A stretch of DNA of 64,000 bases from Aminobacter niigataensis (GTDB lineage Bacteria > Pseudomonadota > Alphaproteobacteria > Rhizobiales > Rhizobiaceae). Below are positions 43,495 through 53,448 of this stretch, piece after piece; position 1 is the first letter of the stretch; every line of letters starts with the position of its first letter. The position numbers were made by a program, and so were the translations under genes. The notes below the pieces were generated by a model. It was not told where the DNA came from and ran no database searches. It was given only the letters and a program-made list of their open reading frames with translations. The stretch is taken from the NCBI RefSeq assembly GCF_014200015.1, contig NZ_JACHOT010000008.1, positions 124,001 to 188,000 of the forward strand, given 5' to 3'.

Positions 43495-44192
43495 ATGATG
43501 CCGCTCCTGATCGCGGTCGCAATCGCCATGGCGCGATTTGAGGCCGACAGTTTCTGGATCGCATGCGTGATGTAGCTGTTGACCGTGTTCGACGAGACGC
43601 CAAGGATCAGCGCGACTTCATCGGTGGTCTTGCCCTCGGACACCCAGAACAGGCACTCGCGCTCGCGGTCGGAGAGCGGGTCCCGCATCGTCGCTGCGGC
43701 GAGGATGGCCGGTGCCTGGGACAGCGCATAGCAGCATTCGAGCTGGGTGCGCGGCATCGCGGCGGGATCGATGCGGCCGGCCTCGGCGGCGGAGAACAGC
43801 ACGAACAGGCGCTGGCGGCCGACATGCAGCCTGAGGGCGAAAATCTCGGCATGGCCGAGGACGTCGAGCAGGCGGGCTTCCTCTCCGCCCAGGACGGCGG
43901 GAGCCTGCGCGGCAATCAGGCTCTGCGGGCGGACGCCCGGGGCGCTGGCGAAGGGGCTCTGGGCAAGCCCGGCGATAAGGGCGTGGCCGGCGATCTGGAT
44001 GGCGTCGTAGATCCAGTTCGAGGCGATGATCTGGAGATTGTCGCGGTCCTGGTCCTGGGGAATCGCGACGAGCATGTAGCCGTCGGCACCGATCTCGTCG
44101 GTCATATTCATGAAAAAGGCCGTGAGATCGCTGCGCGATGCGAGCCTTGCTGCGACGGTCGTCTGTTCGTTGCGGGCTGCGAGGGCGGTCAT
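43491..44192 (-). CDS. visN: LuxR-family flagellar master regulator VisN
   Basis: A 233-residue regulator with a C-terminal LuxR helix-turn-helix (PLSDRERECLFWVSEGKTTD, then EVALILGVSSNTVNSYITHA). It is the partner of VisR. The start is uncertain: the ATG at 44192 (MTALAARNEQ) gives a length in the family range, but in-frame ATGs at 44303 and 44366 would add 37 or 58 residues, and none has a strong ribosome site. In Sinorhizobium fliF precedes visN; here it does not. Confidence 0.87.
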   Translation of the reverse strand: MTALAARNEQTTVAARLASRSDLTAFFMNMTDEIGADGYMLVAIPQDQDRDNLQIIASNWIYDAIQIAGHALIAGLAQSPFASAPGVRPQSLIAAQAPAVLGGEEARLLDVLGHAEIFALRLHVGRQRLFVLFSAAEAGRIDPAAMPRTQLECCYALSQAPAILAAATMRDPLSDRERECLFWVSEGKTTDEVALILGVSSNTVNSYITHAIQKLSASNRAMAIATAIRSGII

Positions 44193-44600
44193 GCGGTACT
44201 TGGCCAGAATCCATTTGAGGCCGGAAAAGGCTGGTGCCTGAACCGGGTCGAAAATCACTTCACTTGGGCGAAAAAACGCGACGCGGACACCTGAGGTACC
44301 CATCGGCCGAATCCGTGCTGGTCGCGCGAAGCCTGACGCGCTCTCCACCGGGAAAGTTCCCGGCATTTCAGAGAGTTGGTGGTTCGCCGCGCCCCCCGAG
44401 GACCGGCTGATTCGGGTTCAATCTAACCCCTCGCGAATCGCTCCGCAAACAGAATTGACAAAAAGTTAATTCAGAGTCCTCCAACAGACTCAGCGCGGTA
44501 CCGAAGGCCCGTCAAATGCTGGGGAAGTGCGGTCGAAAATCGCCATTGATCGGTCGGGGCATTCGGCTTAACGCTGCGTCCACTGCGGCAGGGGAATGCA
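44193..44600. other. Divergent intergenic region between visN and the TMEM43-like gene
   Basis: A 408-base stretch without a supported gene, unless visN starts further upstream. It should contain the visNR promoter and that of the plus-strand gene. A TTGACA at 44455-44460 lies in a locally AT-rich patch, but no matching -10 element was found at the usual spacing. Confidence 0.5.
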
Positions 44601-45785
44601 ATGAGCGACCAATTTCGTGAAGTGACCAGCGTGTCCTGGTTCGGGCGGATCAAGCGCGCGGTCGGCGGCGTGCTGGTCGGCCTGATCCTGGCCGTCGCGA
44701 TGGTGGCCGTGCTGTTCTGGAACGAGGGCCGGGCGGTGACCACCGCGCGCTCGCTCGCCGAGGGTGCGGGTGCCGTGGTGTCGGTGCCCGTCGACAAGGT
44801 CGATGCGGTCAACGAAGGCGAGCTGGTGCACACCACGGGCCCGCTGACCTCTTCGGAGGGGGTCGGCGATCCGGATTTTGCGATCGAGGCCAAAGGCGTG
44901 CGCCTGGTGCGCAATGTCGAGATGTTCCAGTGGGTCGAGAACTCCAAGTCGGAGACGAACACGAAGCTTGGCGGCGGCGAAGAGACGGTCACCACCTACA
45001 GCTATGCCAAGGAGTGGCAGGACCGGCCGATCGCCTCGGCGGAGTTCAAGCAGCCGGCCAACCACCAGAACCCGTCGATGGAGCTCGGCTCGCGGTCTTT
45101 CCAGATCCATGAAGGCAAGCTCGGCGCGTTCACACTCGACGAGCCGATGCTCGACCGCATCGGCGACACCGATCCGCTGACGATCACACCAAGCCAGCTT
45201 GCCGACATCACCGCAGCCTATTCCGGCACGGAGCGCGTCAGCATTGTCGATGGACGCATCTTCATCGGCGCCAATCCGACCTCGCCTGGCATCGGCGACT
45301 ACCGCATCGGCTACCAGCTGGTTCCGCTGGGCGAGATCAGCGTCATCGGGCGCCAGACCGGCGACCGGTTTTCGCCCTACCAGACGGTGGCCGGCGACGA
45401 ACTGCTGATGGTCGACACCGGCAGGGTGCCGGCGGAGAAGATGTTTGCCGAGGCGGTGAGCGTCAACACGATCGTCACCTGGCTGGTGCGCGCAGGCTGC
45501 CTGCTGCTCCTGGCGCTCGGCTTCGGGCTGTTGCTGGCGCCGCTTGGCGTGCTGGCCGACGTGATCCCGTTCGTCGGCTCGATCGTGCGCATGGGCACGG
45601 GGCTGATCGCGTTCGTGCTGGCGCTGCTGGTGGGAACGGCGACGATCGCGGTGGCGTGGTTCTGGTACAGGCCGCTGCTGGCAATCGGCATCGCCGTGGC
45701 TGGATTGGCGGTCGCCCTGCTGCTGACGCGGCTCGGACGCCGTAAGCTGGCCGCCGCGCCGCCACAGGCGGGCGCGACGGCCTGA
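44601..45785 (+). CDS. TMEM43-family membrane protein
   Basis: A 394-residue protein of the TMEM43 family (related to human LUMA), whose bacterial role is unknown. One membrane helix is near residues 22-42 (VGGVLVGLILAVAMVAVLFW). A long extracytoplasmic region follows, containing WVENSKSETNTKLGGGEETV and YSYAKEWQDRPIASAEFKQP, which is the family signature. Three or four helices at about 293-380 close the protein. It stands alone, convergent with the amidohydrolase gene (four-base gap). No link to motility is visible. Confidence 0.85.
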   Translation: MSDQFREVTSVSWFGRIKRAVGGVLVGLILAVAMVAVLFWNEGRAVTTARSLAEGAGAVVSVPVDKVDAVNEGELVHTTGPLTSSEGVGDPDFAIEAKGVRLVRNVEMFQWVENSKSETNTKLGGGEETVTTYSYAKEWQDRPIASAEFKQPANHQNPSMELGSRSFQIHEGKLGAFTLDEPMLDRIGDTDPLTITPSQLADITAAYSGTERVSIVDGRIFIGANPTSPGIGDYRIGYQLVPLGEISVIGRQTGDRFSPYQTVAGDELLMVDTGRVPAEKMFAEAVSVNTIVTWLVRAGCLLLLALGFGLLLAPLGVLADVIPFVGSIVRMGTGLIAFVLALLVGTATIAVAWFWYRPLLAIGIAVAGLAVALLLTRLGRRKLAAAPPQAGATA

Positions 45786-45789
45786 ACGG

Positions 45790-46821
45790 TCAGTCGCCCT
45801 CGAACCCGGTGAGCACGCCGACGGCATTGATGCCGATCTCGTCGACGGCGTAGCCGCCTTCCATGACGAACAGGCTGGGCAGGCCGAGCCTGGCGATGCG
45901 AGCGCCGATCTTTGGATAGTCGGCGCTGGTCAGCTTGAACTGGCTGATCGGATCCTTCTCGAAGGTGTCGACGCCGAGCGAGACGACAACGACGTCCGGC
46001 GCATAGGCGGCGAGCTTCTGGCAGGCATCCTCGAGTGCTTCGTTCCACTTTGCCCACGAGGTGCCGAAAGGCAGGGGGTAGTTGAGGTTGAAGCCTTCGC
46101 CTGCGCCCGCGCCGCGCTCGTCGGCGTGGCCGAGGAAGAACGGGTACTCGGTCATCGGGTCGCCATGCAAGTTGATGACCTGGATGTCGGGACGATCGTA
46201 GAAGATTTCCTGCGTGCCGTTGCCGTGGTGATAGTCGACGTCGAGAACGGCGACGCGCGTCGCGCCCTGATCACGGAACCACTGCGCGGCGACGGCGGCG
46301 TTGTTGATGAAGCAGTAGCCACCCATGAAGGCAGCACCGGCATGGTGGCCGGGAGGGCGGCAGAGCGCGAAGGCAGCGCGTTCGCCAGCCTTGACCAGCT
46401 GGGCTGCGGTCAGCGCCACGTCATAAGACGACTTGATGGCGTCCCAGGTACCCTTCACAAAGCTCGCTCCGCCGTCGAAGGAATAAAAGCCGAGCAGGGC
46501 CTCGATGTTGCGCGGGGGGACATCGCCGCGCAGGCCGCGCGTCGGCCAGGCAAAGGGGATCGCCGAACCCGACTTGCCGGCGGCTTCCCACTGCGGCCAG
46601 ACGGTCGGCAGGAAGTCGATGTAGTCGGCGGCGTGCACGCGCTTTGCAGCGGTGAGGTCATGTATTTCGGGCGCCAGGATCGGGCCGAGCTTCTCGCTTT
46701 CGACCCGCTTTCTGATGATCTCGGCCCGCGAGGGCTTCTCGAAGCCGGGCACGATGGCACCGGCGACAAGCTCCATCTGGCCGCCGTGGCCGGCATGGAG
46801 CGGCGAAAAGACTGTCTTCAT
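45790..46821 (-). CDS. Acetylpolyamine amidohydrolase (histone-deacetylase family)
   Basis: A 343-residue zinc amidohydrolase of the APAH group, which removes acetyl or other acyl groups from polyamines. Catalytic features include PPGHHA with His159-His160, DVDYHHGNG near 194-202 with the zinc ligands Asp196 and His198, SLGVDTFEKDP with the third ligand, and EGGYAVDE at the end. The loop and length fit bacterial APAH rather than acetoin-utilisation proteins. The ATG at 46821 overlaps the TetR-gene stop by four bases. A polyamine-type ABC transporter lies 2.7 kb away. Confidence 0.9.
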   Translation of the reverse strand: MKTVFSPLHAGHGGQMELVAGAIVPGFEKPSRAEIIRKRVESEKLGPILAPEIHDLTAAKRVHAADYIDFLPTVWPQWEAAGKSGSAIPFAWPTRGLRGDVPPRNIEALLGFYSFDGGASFVKGTWDAIKSSYDVALTAAQLVKAGERAAFALCRPPGHHAGAAFMGGYCFINNAAVAAQWFRDQGATRVAVLDVDYHHGNGTQEIFYDRPDIQVINLHGDPMTEYPFFLGHADERGAGAGEGFNLNYPLPFGTSWAKWNEALEDACQKLAAYAPDVVVVSLGVDTFEKDPISQFKLTSADYPKIGARIARLGLPSLFVMEGGYAVDEIGINAVGVLTGFEGD

Positions 46822-47492
46822 GAAAATCCTTCCTTGTTCTGGTCGAGGTCGAGATAGGGGATGACCAGTGCGAGCCACATGGTCTTGACGTCGTCCTGGA
46901 TGAGATCGAACGCCTTGCGGTCCCGCTTGAGCCCGACGAGCCGGCAGACGTGGCCGACTTCCATCATCACTACGCCCAGCCGACTGGCGACCTGGTCCTC
47001 AAGTGCGGGGTTCACATGCTGCAGCCAGGCCGCGTAGAGGGCGATGATCTGGTCGTCGTATTCGTTCTGGATGGGCCTCAGGTCGGGGTTGCCGGTAATG
47101 GCCTCGATGACCGGCATCAGGTTGGCATTGTCGAGATAGAGCCTGGAGGTGTCGATGAAGAGCTTGTCGACTTCCTGCTGAAACGTCTCGTGGCTGTTGG
47201 GGCGAGGAGCGTTGATGCGCCTGGCGATCACCTCGGGAAAGGCTGCGAGCCAGCGCCGGGCGAGATCCAGAAGAATGGCTTCCTTGTTGGGGAAGTACTG
47301 ATAGACCGAACCGACGGACAAGCCGGCGCGCTGCGCAATGGCGAGCGTCGTCGGGGTCTTGGTCCCCTGTTCCCTGGTCAGAATCAGAGCGGCATCGAGA
47401 ATCCGGTCGACCACCTTGCTCGAGCGTTCCTGTCGCGGCTGCTTGCGCGGTGTCAGCGCTGTCCTGGTTTTCCAGTTGAGACTGCGATTCAC
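46818..47492 (-). CDS. TetR-family transcriptional regulator
   Basis: A 224-residue repressor-type regulator. The N-terminal HTH is in LAIAQRAGLSVGSVYQYFPN near residues 48-67, and the C-terminal helical ligand domain follows. It is in one operon with the acetylpolyamine amidohydrolase and divergent from the YtcJ-type amidohydrolase, so it may control both. The start is uncertain: GTG at 47492 (NRSLNWKTR) is favoured, while in-frame ATGs at 47525 and 47570 would extend it. Confidence 0.85.
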   Translation of the reverse strand: MNRSLNWKTRTALTPRKQPRQERSSKVVDRILDAALILTREQGTKTPTTLAIAQRAGLSVGSVYQYFPNKEAILLDLARRWLAAFPEVIARRINAPRPNSHETFQQEVDKLFIDTSRLYLDNANLMPVIEAITGNPDLRPIQNEYDDQIIALYAAWLQHVNPALEDQVASRLGVVMMEVGHVCRLVGLKRDRKAFDLIQDDVKTMWLALVIPYLDLDQNKEGFS

Positions 47493-47752
47493 GGAATGAT
47501 CTTCTCGCTCCCTAGGCGCGCGCATCATACACGGGGGCGTCCTCCACAACGCATCCGAAAAATCCCGCATATTGACAAACGCGAATAATTAGTCGCATTT
47601 TTTCGTGTTGCTGTCTTCAGGGAAACGCGAGGAATTCCTGGGGTCAGCGGATCGGCTTCAGCCTTCCAGTCTGGTTGCGCCATCCCCTTGGGAATTGGGG
47701 GCAGCCGATGCGAGGGTGAACGGCCTCAGTCAGTCAAGTGCGCGGAGTCGCG

Positions 47753-49429
47753 ATGTCTGTCCAAACGGTTCGCAATGCCGACCTGATCGTCATCAACGGC
47801 CGCGTGCTGACCATGGACCCGGCCCAGCCCGCTGCGGAAGCGGTGGCCATCAAGGATGGCCTGATCGCCGCTGTCGGCGACAAGACGACAATCGAAGCAC
47901 TGCGCGGGCCCGACACAAAGGTCATCGACGCGCGCGGCGGGTCGGTGGTGCCGGGCTTCATAGAAGCGCACATGCACCTGTTTTCGGGTGCTGCCGAACT
48001 CGCCCATCTGCAGCTTTCCGGCGTGCATGGCTTCGAGGCGCTTCGCGTTGCGGTGCAGGCCTACGCCAGGTCGCGGCCCGATGCGCGGATGCTGGTGGGG
48101 CAAGGCGCCGACTACACCATTCTTGGCAGCGAGCGCGTGACGCGGCATCACCTCGACGCCATCCTTCCCGACCGGGCGTTCCTGATGGCGGCGCCCGACC
48201 ATCACACCTATTGGGCCAACACACGTGCGCTCGAGATGGCCGACGTGCTGCACGGGCGCGAACTGACGCCCGGCAACGAGATCGTCATGGGCGCCGACGG
48301 CCTGGCCGAGGGCGAGCTGCGCGAAAACGAGGCGTTCAACCCGGTGCTGAAGCTCGCAGGCGAGGGGCGCGTTCGGCTCGGCCTGTCGACCGGCGGCGAG
48401 CCTGACCCGATGCCCAATGCGGAAGAACGTGCCGGCGACCGCGCCATCATGCGCCGCGGGCTCGACTGGTGCGCCCGGCACGGCATCACCTCGATCCAGA
48501 ACATGGATGGCAACTACTACCAGCTGGAGCTTCTGTCGGAGGTAGAGGCCGAGGGCGACCTGATCTGCCGGGTGAAGGTGCCGTTCCACTACAAGAACTT
48601 CATGACCCTCGACATGCTGGACAAGGCGACTGACATGGCCAACCGCTATGACAGCGAGTGGCTGTCGTCCGGCATGGTCAAGCTGTTCTACGACGGCGTG
48701 CTCGATTCCTGGACAGCCGTAATGATCGAGCCATATGCCGACCGGCCGGACTGGGTCGGCGAGCCGCTGTTTTCGCCGGAAGAGTTCAAGCGCATCGCCG
48801 TCGAGATCGACAGGCGCGGCCTTCAGATCGCAGTGCATTCGATCGGCGACGGGGCGACGCGCGCCGTGCTCGACGGCTACGAGGCGGCGCAAAAGGCCAA
48901 CGGCAAGCGTGACAGCCGCCACCGCGTGGAGCATGTCGAACTGACGACGGCGACCGACATCCAGCGCTTCGTCGACCTCGGCGCGATCGCCTCGATGCAG
49001 CCGCCGCACCCGCCCGGCGCGATGACCTTTCCGCTGGAGCCGACGGTCTCGCGCATCGGGCGCGCACGCTGGCCCTATGCCTATCCGACACGGACGCTGA
49101 TCGAGGCAGGAGCACATGTGGTGTTCGCTTCCGATTGGCCGGTGGCACCGATCGACCCGATCGCCGGCATGCAGGCGGCGATGCTGCGCAAGCCTTGGGC
49201 AGAAGACATGCCAGACCAGAGCGTTTCGCTGCACCAGGCATTGGCCGGCTACACCGTCGAGGGTGCCTATGCCGAGTTCATGGAAGACAGGAAGGGCCGG
49301 TTGAAGCCGGGTTTCTTCGGCGATCTGGTCGTGCTGTCCGCCGACATCGAAGCGACCGATGCTGCCGTGCTGCATGAGGTGCGGCCGGTGACGACGGTCT
49401 GTGGCGGCAGGGTGACCTACCAGGCCTGA
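47753..49429 (+). CDS. YtcJ-type metal-dependent amidohydrolase
   Basis: A 558-residue enzyme of the amidohydrolase-3 family, hydrolases with a TIM-barrel metal centre. It shows the composite beta-sandwich start (NADLIVINGRVLTMDP), the metal-binding HxH in EAHMHLFSGA, AVHSIGDGATRAVLDGYEAA and HRVEHVELTT with further metal ligands, and FASDWPVAPIDPIAG for the final Asp. Relatives hydrolyse amides, carbamates or N-acyl compounds, and the substrate here is not known. The start at 47753 gives the usual short N-terminal strand. It is 100 bases upstream of the ABC transporter and probably belongs to the same unit. Confidence 0.85.
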   Translation: MSVQTVRNADLIVINGRVLTMDPAQPAAEAVAIKDGLIAAVGDKTTIEALRGPDTKVIDARGGSVVPGFIEAHMHLFSGAAELAHLQLSGVHGFEALRVAVQAYARSRPDARMLVGQGADYTILGSERVTRHHLDAILPDRAFLMAAPDHHTYWANTRALEMADVLHGRELTPGNEIVMGADGLAEGELRENEAFNPVLKLAGEGRVRLGLSTGGEPDPMPNAEERAGDRAIMRRGLDWCARHGITSIQNMDGNYYQLELLSEVEAEGDLICRVKVPFHYKNFMTLDMLDKATDMANRYDSEWLSSGMVKLFYDGVLDSWTAVMIEPYADRPDWVGEPLFSPEEFKRIAVEIDRRGLQIAVHSIGDGATRAVLDGYEAAQKANGKRDSRHRVEHVELTTATDIQRFVDLGAIASMQPPHPPGAMTFPLEPTVSRIGRARWPYAYPTRTLIEAGAHVVFASDWPVAPIDPIAGMQAAMLRKPWAEDMPDQSVSLHQALAGYTVEGAYAEFMEDRKGRLKPGFFGDLVVLSADIEATDAAVLHEVRPVTTVCGGRVTYQA

Positions 49430-49529
49430 TGGGGCAGGCCGGCGATGGCGTGGCGTGTGTGGACTGCGAGCCGTTGTTGCCAAGCCTAGCGGCGTGTGGT
49501 GACAATCGAACGGGGAAAAAAGTTCCACT

Positions 49530-50657
49530 GTGAAGGTGGACGGAAACAATGGGGCGATTTGCGTGCCGGCTACACCGGGTAAGAATGCGATTGAAGTTCG
49601 CGGGGTTCGCAAGGTCTTTGGAACGGGAGAGGCGCAGGTCGCGGCGCTGGACACCGTCTCGGTGTCGATCAGGGAAAACGAGTTCTTCACGCTGCTCGGG
49701 CCATCCGGCTGCGGCAAGACCACGCTTCTGAGGTTGATTGCCGGCTTCGACTTTCCGTCGGATGGCGAGATCATGCTTTACGGCGAGGACATTGCGCCGC
49801 TGCCGCCGTTCAAGCGGCCGGTCAACACGGTGTTCCAGTCCTACGCGCTGTTCCCGCACATGACGGTGGCGCAGAATATCGGCTTCGGCCTGGAGATGCT
49901 GGGCAAGCCGCGCGCCGAGATCGACGCGCGTGTCGCCGAGATGCTGAAGCTGGTGCGCATGGAAAAGCTCGCCAAGCGCCGCACCAGCCAGATCTCGGGC
50001 GGCCAGCAGCAGCGCGTGGCGCTCGCCCGTGCGCTGGCGCCGCAGCCCAAGGTGCTGCTGCTCGACGAGCCGCTGTCGGCGCTCGACTACAAGCTGCGCA
50101 AGGAAATGCAGATCGAACTCAAGCGCCTGCAGCACGAGACCGGCATCACCTTCATCTTCGTCACGCATGACCAGGAGGAGGCGCTGACGATGTCGGACCG
50201 CATCGCGGTGATGTCGTCGGGCAAGATCCTGCAGGTCGGCAGCCCGCGCGACATCTACGACCGGCCGGCCGAACGCTTCGTCGCCGACTTCATCGGCGAG
50301 ACCAACTTCCTCGATGCGCGGATCGACAGCATCGAGGAGGGGAGAGCCAAGGTGACGCTGAAGTCGGGCGCGACGATCTCGGCGACGCTGCCCGACGGCT
50401 TCAAGCCGGACGGCGAAGCCACGGTGGTGATCCGGCCCGAACATGCCAAGGCCGTCAAAGACGGTGGCGACATTTCGGGCGTGGTCGAAAACGTCGTCTA
50501 CTTCGGCACCGATACGCATGTTCACATCAGGCTGGACGACGGCGAGACGTTCACGGTCCGCCAGCAGAACGCGCGGGGGGCTGGAACGAGCTTCGAGCGC
50601 GGCCAGCGCGTCGGCATCGTCATCGGCGACGATGCGGCCCAGATCCTGAAGGACTGA
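49530..50657 (+). CDS. potA: Spermidine/putrescine-type ABC transporter ATPase
   Basis: A 375-residue ATPase of the PotA/PotG group. Walker [10 protein letters not shown] is near residues 58-66, Q-loop is in [13 protein letters not shown], signature is SGGQQQR, Walker B is [12 protein letters not shown], and the switch His is in [16 protein letters not shown]-terminal TOBE domain follows (about 280-370). The frame opens with GTG at 49530 behind a weak GGGGAAA, so the exact start is uncertain. It energises the two permeases that follow. Confidence 0.93.
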   Translation: MKVDGNNGAICVPATPGKNAIEVRGVRKVFGTGEAQVAALDTVSVSIRENEFFTLLGPSGCGKTTLLRLIAGFDFPSDGEIMLYGEDIAPLPPFKRPVNTVFQSYALFPHMTVAQNIGFGLEMLGKPRAEIDARVAEMLKLVRMEKLAKRRTSQISGGQQQRVALARALAPQPKVLLLDEPLSALDYKLRKEMQIELKRLQHETGITFIFVTHDQEEALTMSDRIAVMSSGKILQVGSPRDIYDRPAERFVADFIGETNFLDARIDSIEEGRAKVTLKSGATISATLPDGFKPDGEATVVIRPEHAKAVKDGGDISGVVENVVYFGTDTHVHIRLDDGETFTVRQQNARGAGTSFERGQRVGIVIGDDAAQILKD

Positions 50658-50660
50658 GCC

Positions 50661-51581
50661 ATGGCGACCGCAGCCGAAATCGAAAAGCAGGCAGAGGCGC
50701 GGGAGGTCAGGAACCGCTGGTTTCTGTCGGCGCCGGCGCTGATCATCATCCTGCTGGCCGCATCCGGCCCGCTGCTGATCGTGCTCCTCTATTCGTTCCT
50801 GACGCCCGGACCCTACGGCGACGTGGTCTGGAAGTTCTCGACCGAAGGCTGGGTATCGGTCTTTCTCGAACGCGATATCTTCGACGACACGCTGTCGTTT
50901 GCCGGTGCCCACCTCACCATCTTCTGGCGGTCGCTGAAGCTTGCCATCATGGCGACGGTGGCGACGCTGATCTTCGGCTTTCCGACGGCGTATTTCATCG
51001 CCACGCGGCCGGAGCGGACGCGCGACATCTGGCTGTTCCTGATCACCATCCCGTTCTGGACGAACCTTCTGATCCGCACCTTTGCCGTGCTGCAGGTGAT
51101 CCGTAACGAGGGCATCATCAACACGGCGCTGATCAATCTCGGCATCATCGACCAGCCGATCCAGATGCTCTACACCGACTTCGCCATCATGGTCGGCATG
51201 GTCTACGTCTACCTGCCGCTGATGGTGCTGCCGCTCTATGCCAGCATGGAAAAGCTCGATTTCCGGCTGGTCGAGGCCGGATACGACCTCTATGCCACGC
51301 GCTGGCAGGTGCTCAAGCGGATCATCTTCCCGATGGTCAGGCCCGGCGTCATCGCAGGCTCGATCCTGGTCTTCATCCCGGCCATCGGCGCCTATGTCAC
51401 GCCCAGCGTTCTCGGCGGCGGCAAGAACATGATGTTCGCCAACCTGATCGAGCTGCAGTTCGGGCAGGGCCGCAACTGGCCACTGGGCGCTGCGCTGTCG
51501 ATCACCGTCATGGCGATCGTGATGGTGGCGCTGCTGGTCTATGTCCGCAACACGTCCGGATCGGAGGCGCGCCATGGCTAA
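50661..51581 (+). CDS. Polyamine-type ABC transporter permease (PotB/PotH-like)
   Basis: A 306-residue inner-membrane permease with six predicted helices. The EAA loop is VEAGYDLYATRWQVLKRIIF near residue 210, which contacts the ATPase. IAGSILVFIPAIGAYVTPSV is typical of PotB/PotH. It starts three bases after the ATPase gene (AAGGACTGAGCC upstream), and its end overlaps the next permease by eight bases. Confidence 0.93.
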   Translation: MATAAEIEKQAEAREVRNRWFLSAPALIIILLAASGPLLIVLLYSFLTPGPYGDVVWKFSTEGWVSVFLERDIFDDTLSFAGAHLTIFWRSLKLAIMATVATLIFGFPTAYFIATRPERTRDIWLFLITIPFWTNLLIRTFAVLQVIRNEGIINTALINLGIIDQPIQMLYTDFAIMVGMVYVYLPLMVLPLYASMEKLDFRLVEAGYDLYATRWQVLKRIIFPMVRPGVIAGSILVFIPAIGAYVTPSVLGGGKNMMFANLIELQFGQGRNWPLGAALSITVMAIVMVALLVYVRNTSGSEARHG

Positions 51582-52374
51582 GCGTTTTTCGATCCGCCAG
51601 CAGACCGGCTTTACCGCAATCGCTGCGGCCTGCTTCGTGCTGCTCTACGTGCCGATCGCGGTGCTGGTGGCGTATGCCTTCAACGAGTCGACCTCCGTGT
51701 CGGAATGGGGCGGCTTCTCGCTGCGCTGGTTCGCCGCCGCCTGGAACAACGACCAGGTCATCGACGCCTCGCTGCGTTCGTTGAAGATTGCTTCGTCTGC
51801 GGCGGTGATCGCGACGATCGCGGCAACCATGGCGGCGCTGGCGACGACGCGGACACGAGCCTATCGCGGGCTGACGTTCAAATACGCCTTCATCAACCAG
51901 CCGCTGATGGTGCCCGAGATCGTCACCGGCGTAGCACTCTTGATCTTCTTTGCGCAGATCAAGATCGCCACGGGTTATTCGGGCCTCGGCTACCTGATCG
52001 CCGCGCATACGGCGTTCTGCATCCCCTTCGCCTATCTGCCGATCCGGGCGCGGCTCGAGAACATGGACCTGACGCTCGAACGCGCGGCCGCCGATCTCTA
52101 CGCCACGCCGTGGAAGGCGTTTCGCCGCGTGACGCTGCCACTGCTCTGGCCCGGCATCATCGCCGGGCTGATGCTGGCCTTCGTCATCTCTCTCGACGAC
52201 GTGGTGATCACCGAATTCGTCAAGTCGGGCGGTCAGGATACCCTGCCGACCTACATGCTGGGGCAAATCCGCCGCGGCATCACGCCGGAGGTCAATGCGA
52301 TTTCGACCGTCTTCCTGCTCTTGTCGGTCGTCATCGTCACGCTGTTCTTCTTCTTGAGCAGGAAACGGGATTAA
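51574..52374 (+). CDS. Polyamine-type ABC transporter permease (PotC/PotI-like)
   Basis: A 266-residue permease with six predicted helices. The EAA loop is ERAAADLYATPWKAFRRVTL and the later stretch is MLAFVISLDDVVITEFVKSG, characteristic of PotC/PotI. The ATG at 51574 gives MAKRFSIRQQ and an eight-base overlap with the first permease gene. An upstream in-frame ATG at 51541 is unlikely. Confidence 0.93.
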   Translation: MAKRFSIRQQTGFTAIAAACFVLLYVPIAVLVAYAFNESTSVSEWGGFSLRWFAAAWNNDQVIDASLRSLKIASSAAVIATIAATMAALATTRTRAYRGLTFKYAFINQPLMVPEIVTGVALLIFFAQIKIATGYSGLGYLIAAHTAFCIPFAYLPIRARLENMDLTLERAAADLYATPWKAFRRVTLPLLWPGIIAGLMLAFVISLDDVVITEFVKSGGQDTLPTYMLGQIRRGITPEVNAISTVFLLLSVVIVTLFFFLSRKRD

Positions 52375-52388
52375 TCAACGGGAGAGAA

Positions 52389-53426
52389 ATGATGAACCTG
52401 AAATCCATGTCGACGGCGGTCGGCCTGGCGCTGCTGGCCTCGACCAGCCTTGCCTCGGCCGAGGGCGCGCTGAACATCTACAACTGGGGCAATTACATCA
52501 GCCCCGACATGATCAAGAAGTTCGAGGAGAAGCATAGCGTCAAGGTCACGGTGACCGACTACGACTCGAACGACACGGCACTCGCCAAGGTGCGCCAGGG
52601 CGGCCACGGCTTCGACGTCGCCATGCCGTCGCAGACCTACATCCCGATCTGGATCCAGGAAGGCCTGCTGCTCGAGACCCGTCCCGACCAGATGGAGAAT
52701 TTCAAGAACGTCATGCCCGAGTGGAAGGATCCTGCCTTTGATCCGGGCCGCCACTACAGCGTGCCGTGGGCGCTGGGCACCGTTGGCGTTGGCGTCAATA
52801 CCGAGTTCTACAAGGGCGACATCAACACCTGGAAAATCGTCTTCGATACGCCGGACGAGCTGAAGGGCAAAGTCAACGTCGTCCCCGAGATGAACGACGT
52901 GATGCATGCCGCGATCAAGTATGTCGGTGGCGAGCAGTGCACCGGCGACAAGGAAGTACTGAAGAAGGTGCGCGACGTGCTCGTGGCCGCCAAGCCGAAC
53001 TGGATCGCCATGGAGTACAACACCATCGACAAGATGGGCGCCGGCGACTTCAAGGCGACCAGCGACTGGAACGGTTCAGTTCTGCGTCAGCGTCTGGCCA
53101 ATCCGGCCATCCACTATGGCTACCCGGTCGAGGGCTTCCAGTTCTGGAGCGACAACGTCGTGGTGCTGAAGGACGCCGCGAACGTCGAGAATGCCAAGCT
53201 GTTCCAGAACTTCATGATGGATCCGGAAAACGCGGCGATGAACTCGGCCTTCCACCGCTACGCCAACGGCATCGCCGGCTCGGAGAAGTTCATGCCGGCC
53301 GACATGACCTCGGCGCCGGAAGTCGTGGTGCCTGAGGAGTTCAAGAAGAACGGCGAAATCCTGCAGACGTGCGCGCCGGAAGTGACGGCGCTCTACACCA
53401 AGATCTGGACCGAACTGCAGAAGTAA
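52389..53426 (+). CDS. Polyamine-type substrate-binding protein 1
   Basis: A 345-residue periplasmic binding protein of the PotD/PotF group. The signal peptide (VGLALLASTSLASAEG, cleavage near residue 25) is followed by LNIYNWGNYISPDMIKKFEE, the family start. It is closely similar over its whole length to the next gene, for example both have KLFQNFxMDP and FHRYANGIAGSEKFMP. GGGAGAGAA precedes the tandem ATG-ATG start. It is transcribed with the permeases (14-base gap) and followed by a strong hairpin. Confidence 0.93.
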   Translation: MMNLKSMSTAVGLALLASTSLASAEGALNIYNWGNYISPDMIKKFEEKHSVKVTVTDYDSNDTALAKVRQGGHGFDVAMPSQTYIPIWIQEGLLLETRPDQMENFKNVMPEWKDPAFDPGRHYSVPWALGTVGVGVNTEFYKGDINTWKIVFDTPDELKGKVNVVPEMNDVMHAAIKYVGGEQCTGDKEVLKKVRDVLVAAKPNWIAMEYNTIDKMGAGDFKATSDWNGSVLRQRLANPAIHYGYPVEGFQFWSDNVVVLKDAANVENAKLFQNFMMDPENAAMNSAFHRYANGIAGSEKFMPADMTSAPEVVVPEEFKKNGEILQTCAPEVTALYTKIWTELQK

Positions 53427-53448
53427 GTTCTGCCGGATTCGCAAGGAA

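Noticed and set aside
45790-46821. Acetoin utilisation protein AcuC as identity of the histone-deacetylase-like gene
   Set aside because: Sequence layout and the nearby polyamine transporter fit the acetylpolyamine amidohydrolase group better, and no acetoin genes are present.
49278-51575. Minus-strand open frame of 765 codons opposite the ABC transporter genes
   Set aside because: Antisense to an ATPase with all motifs and a permease; Arg/His/Asp-rich shadow composition.
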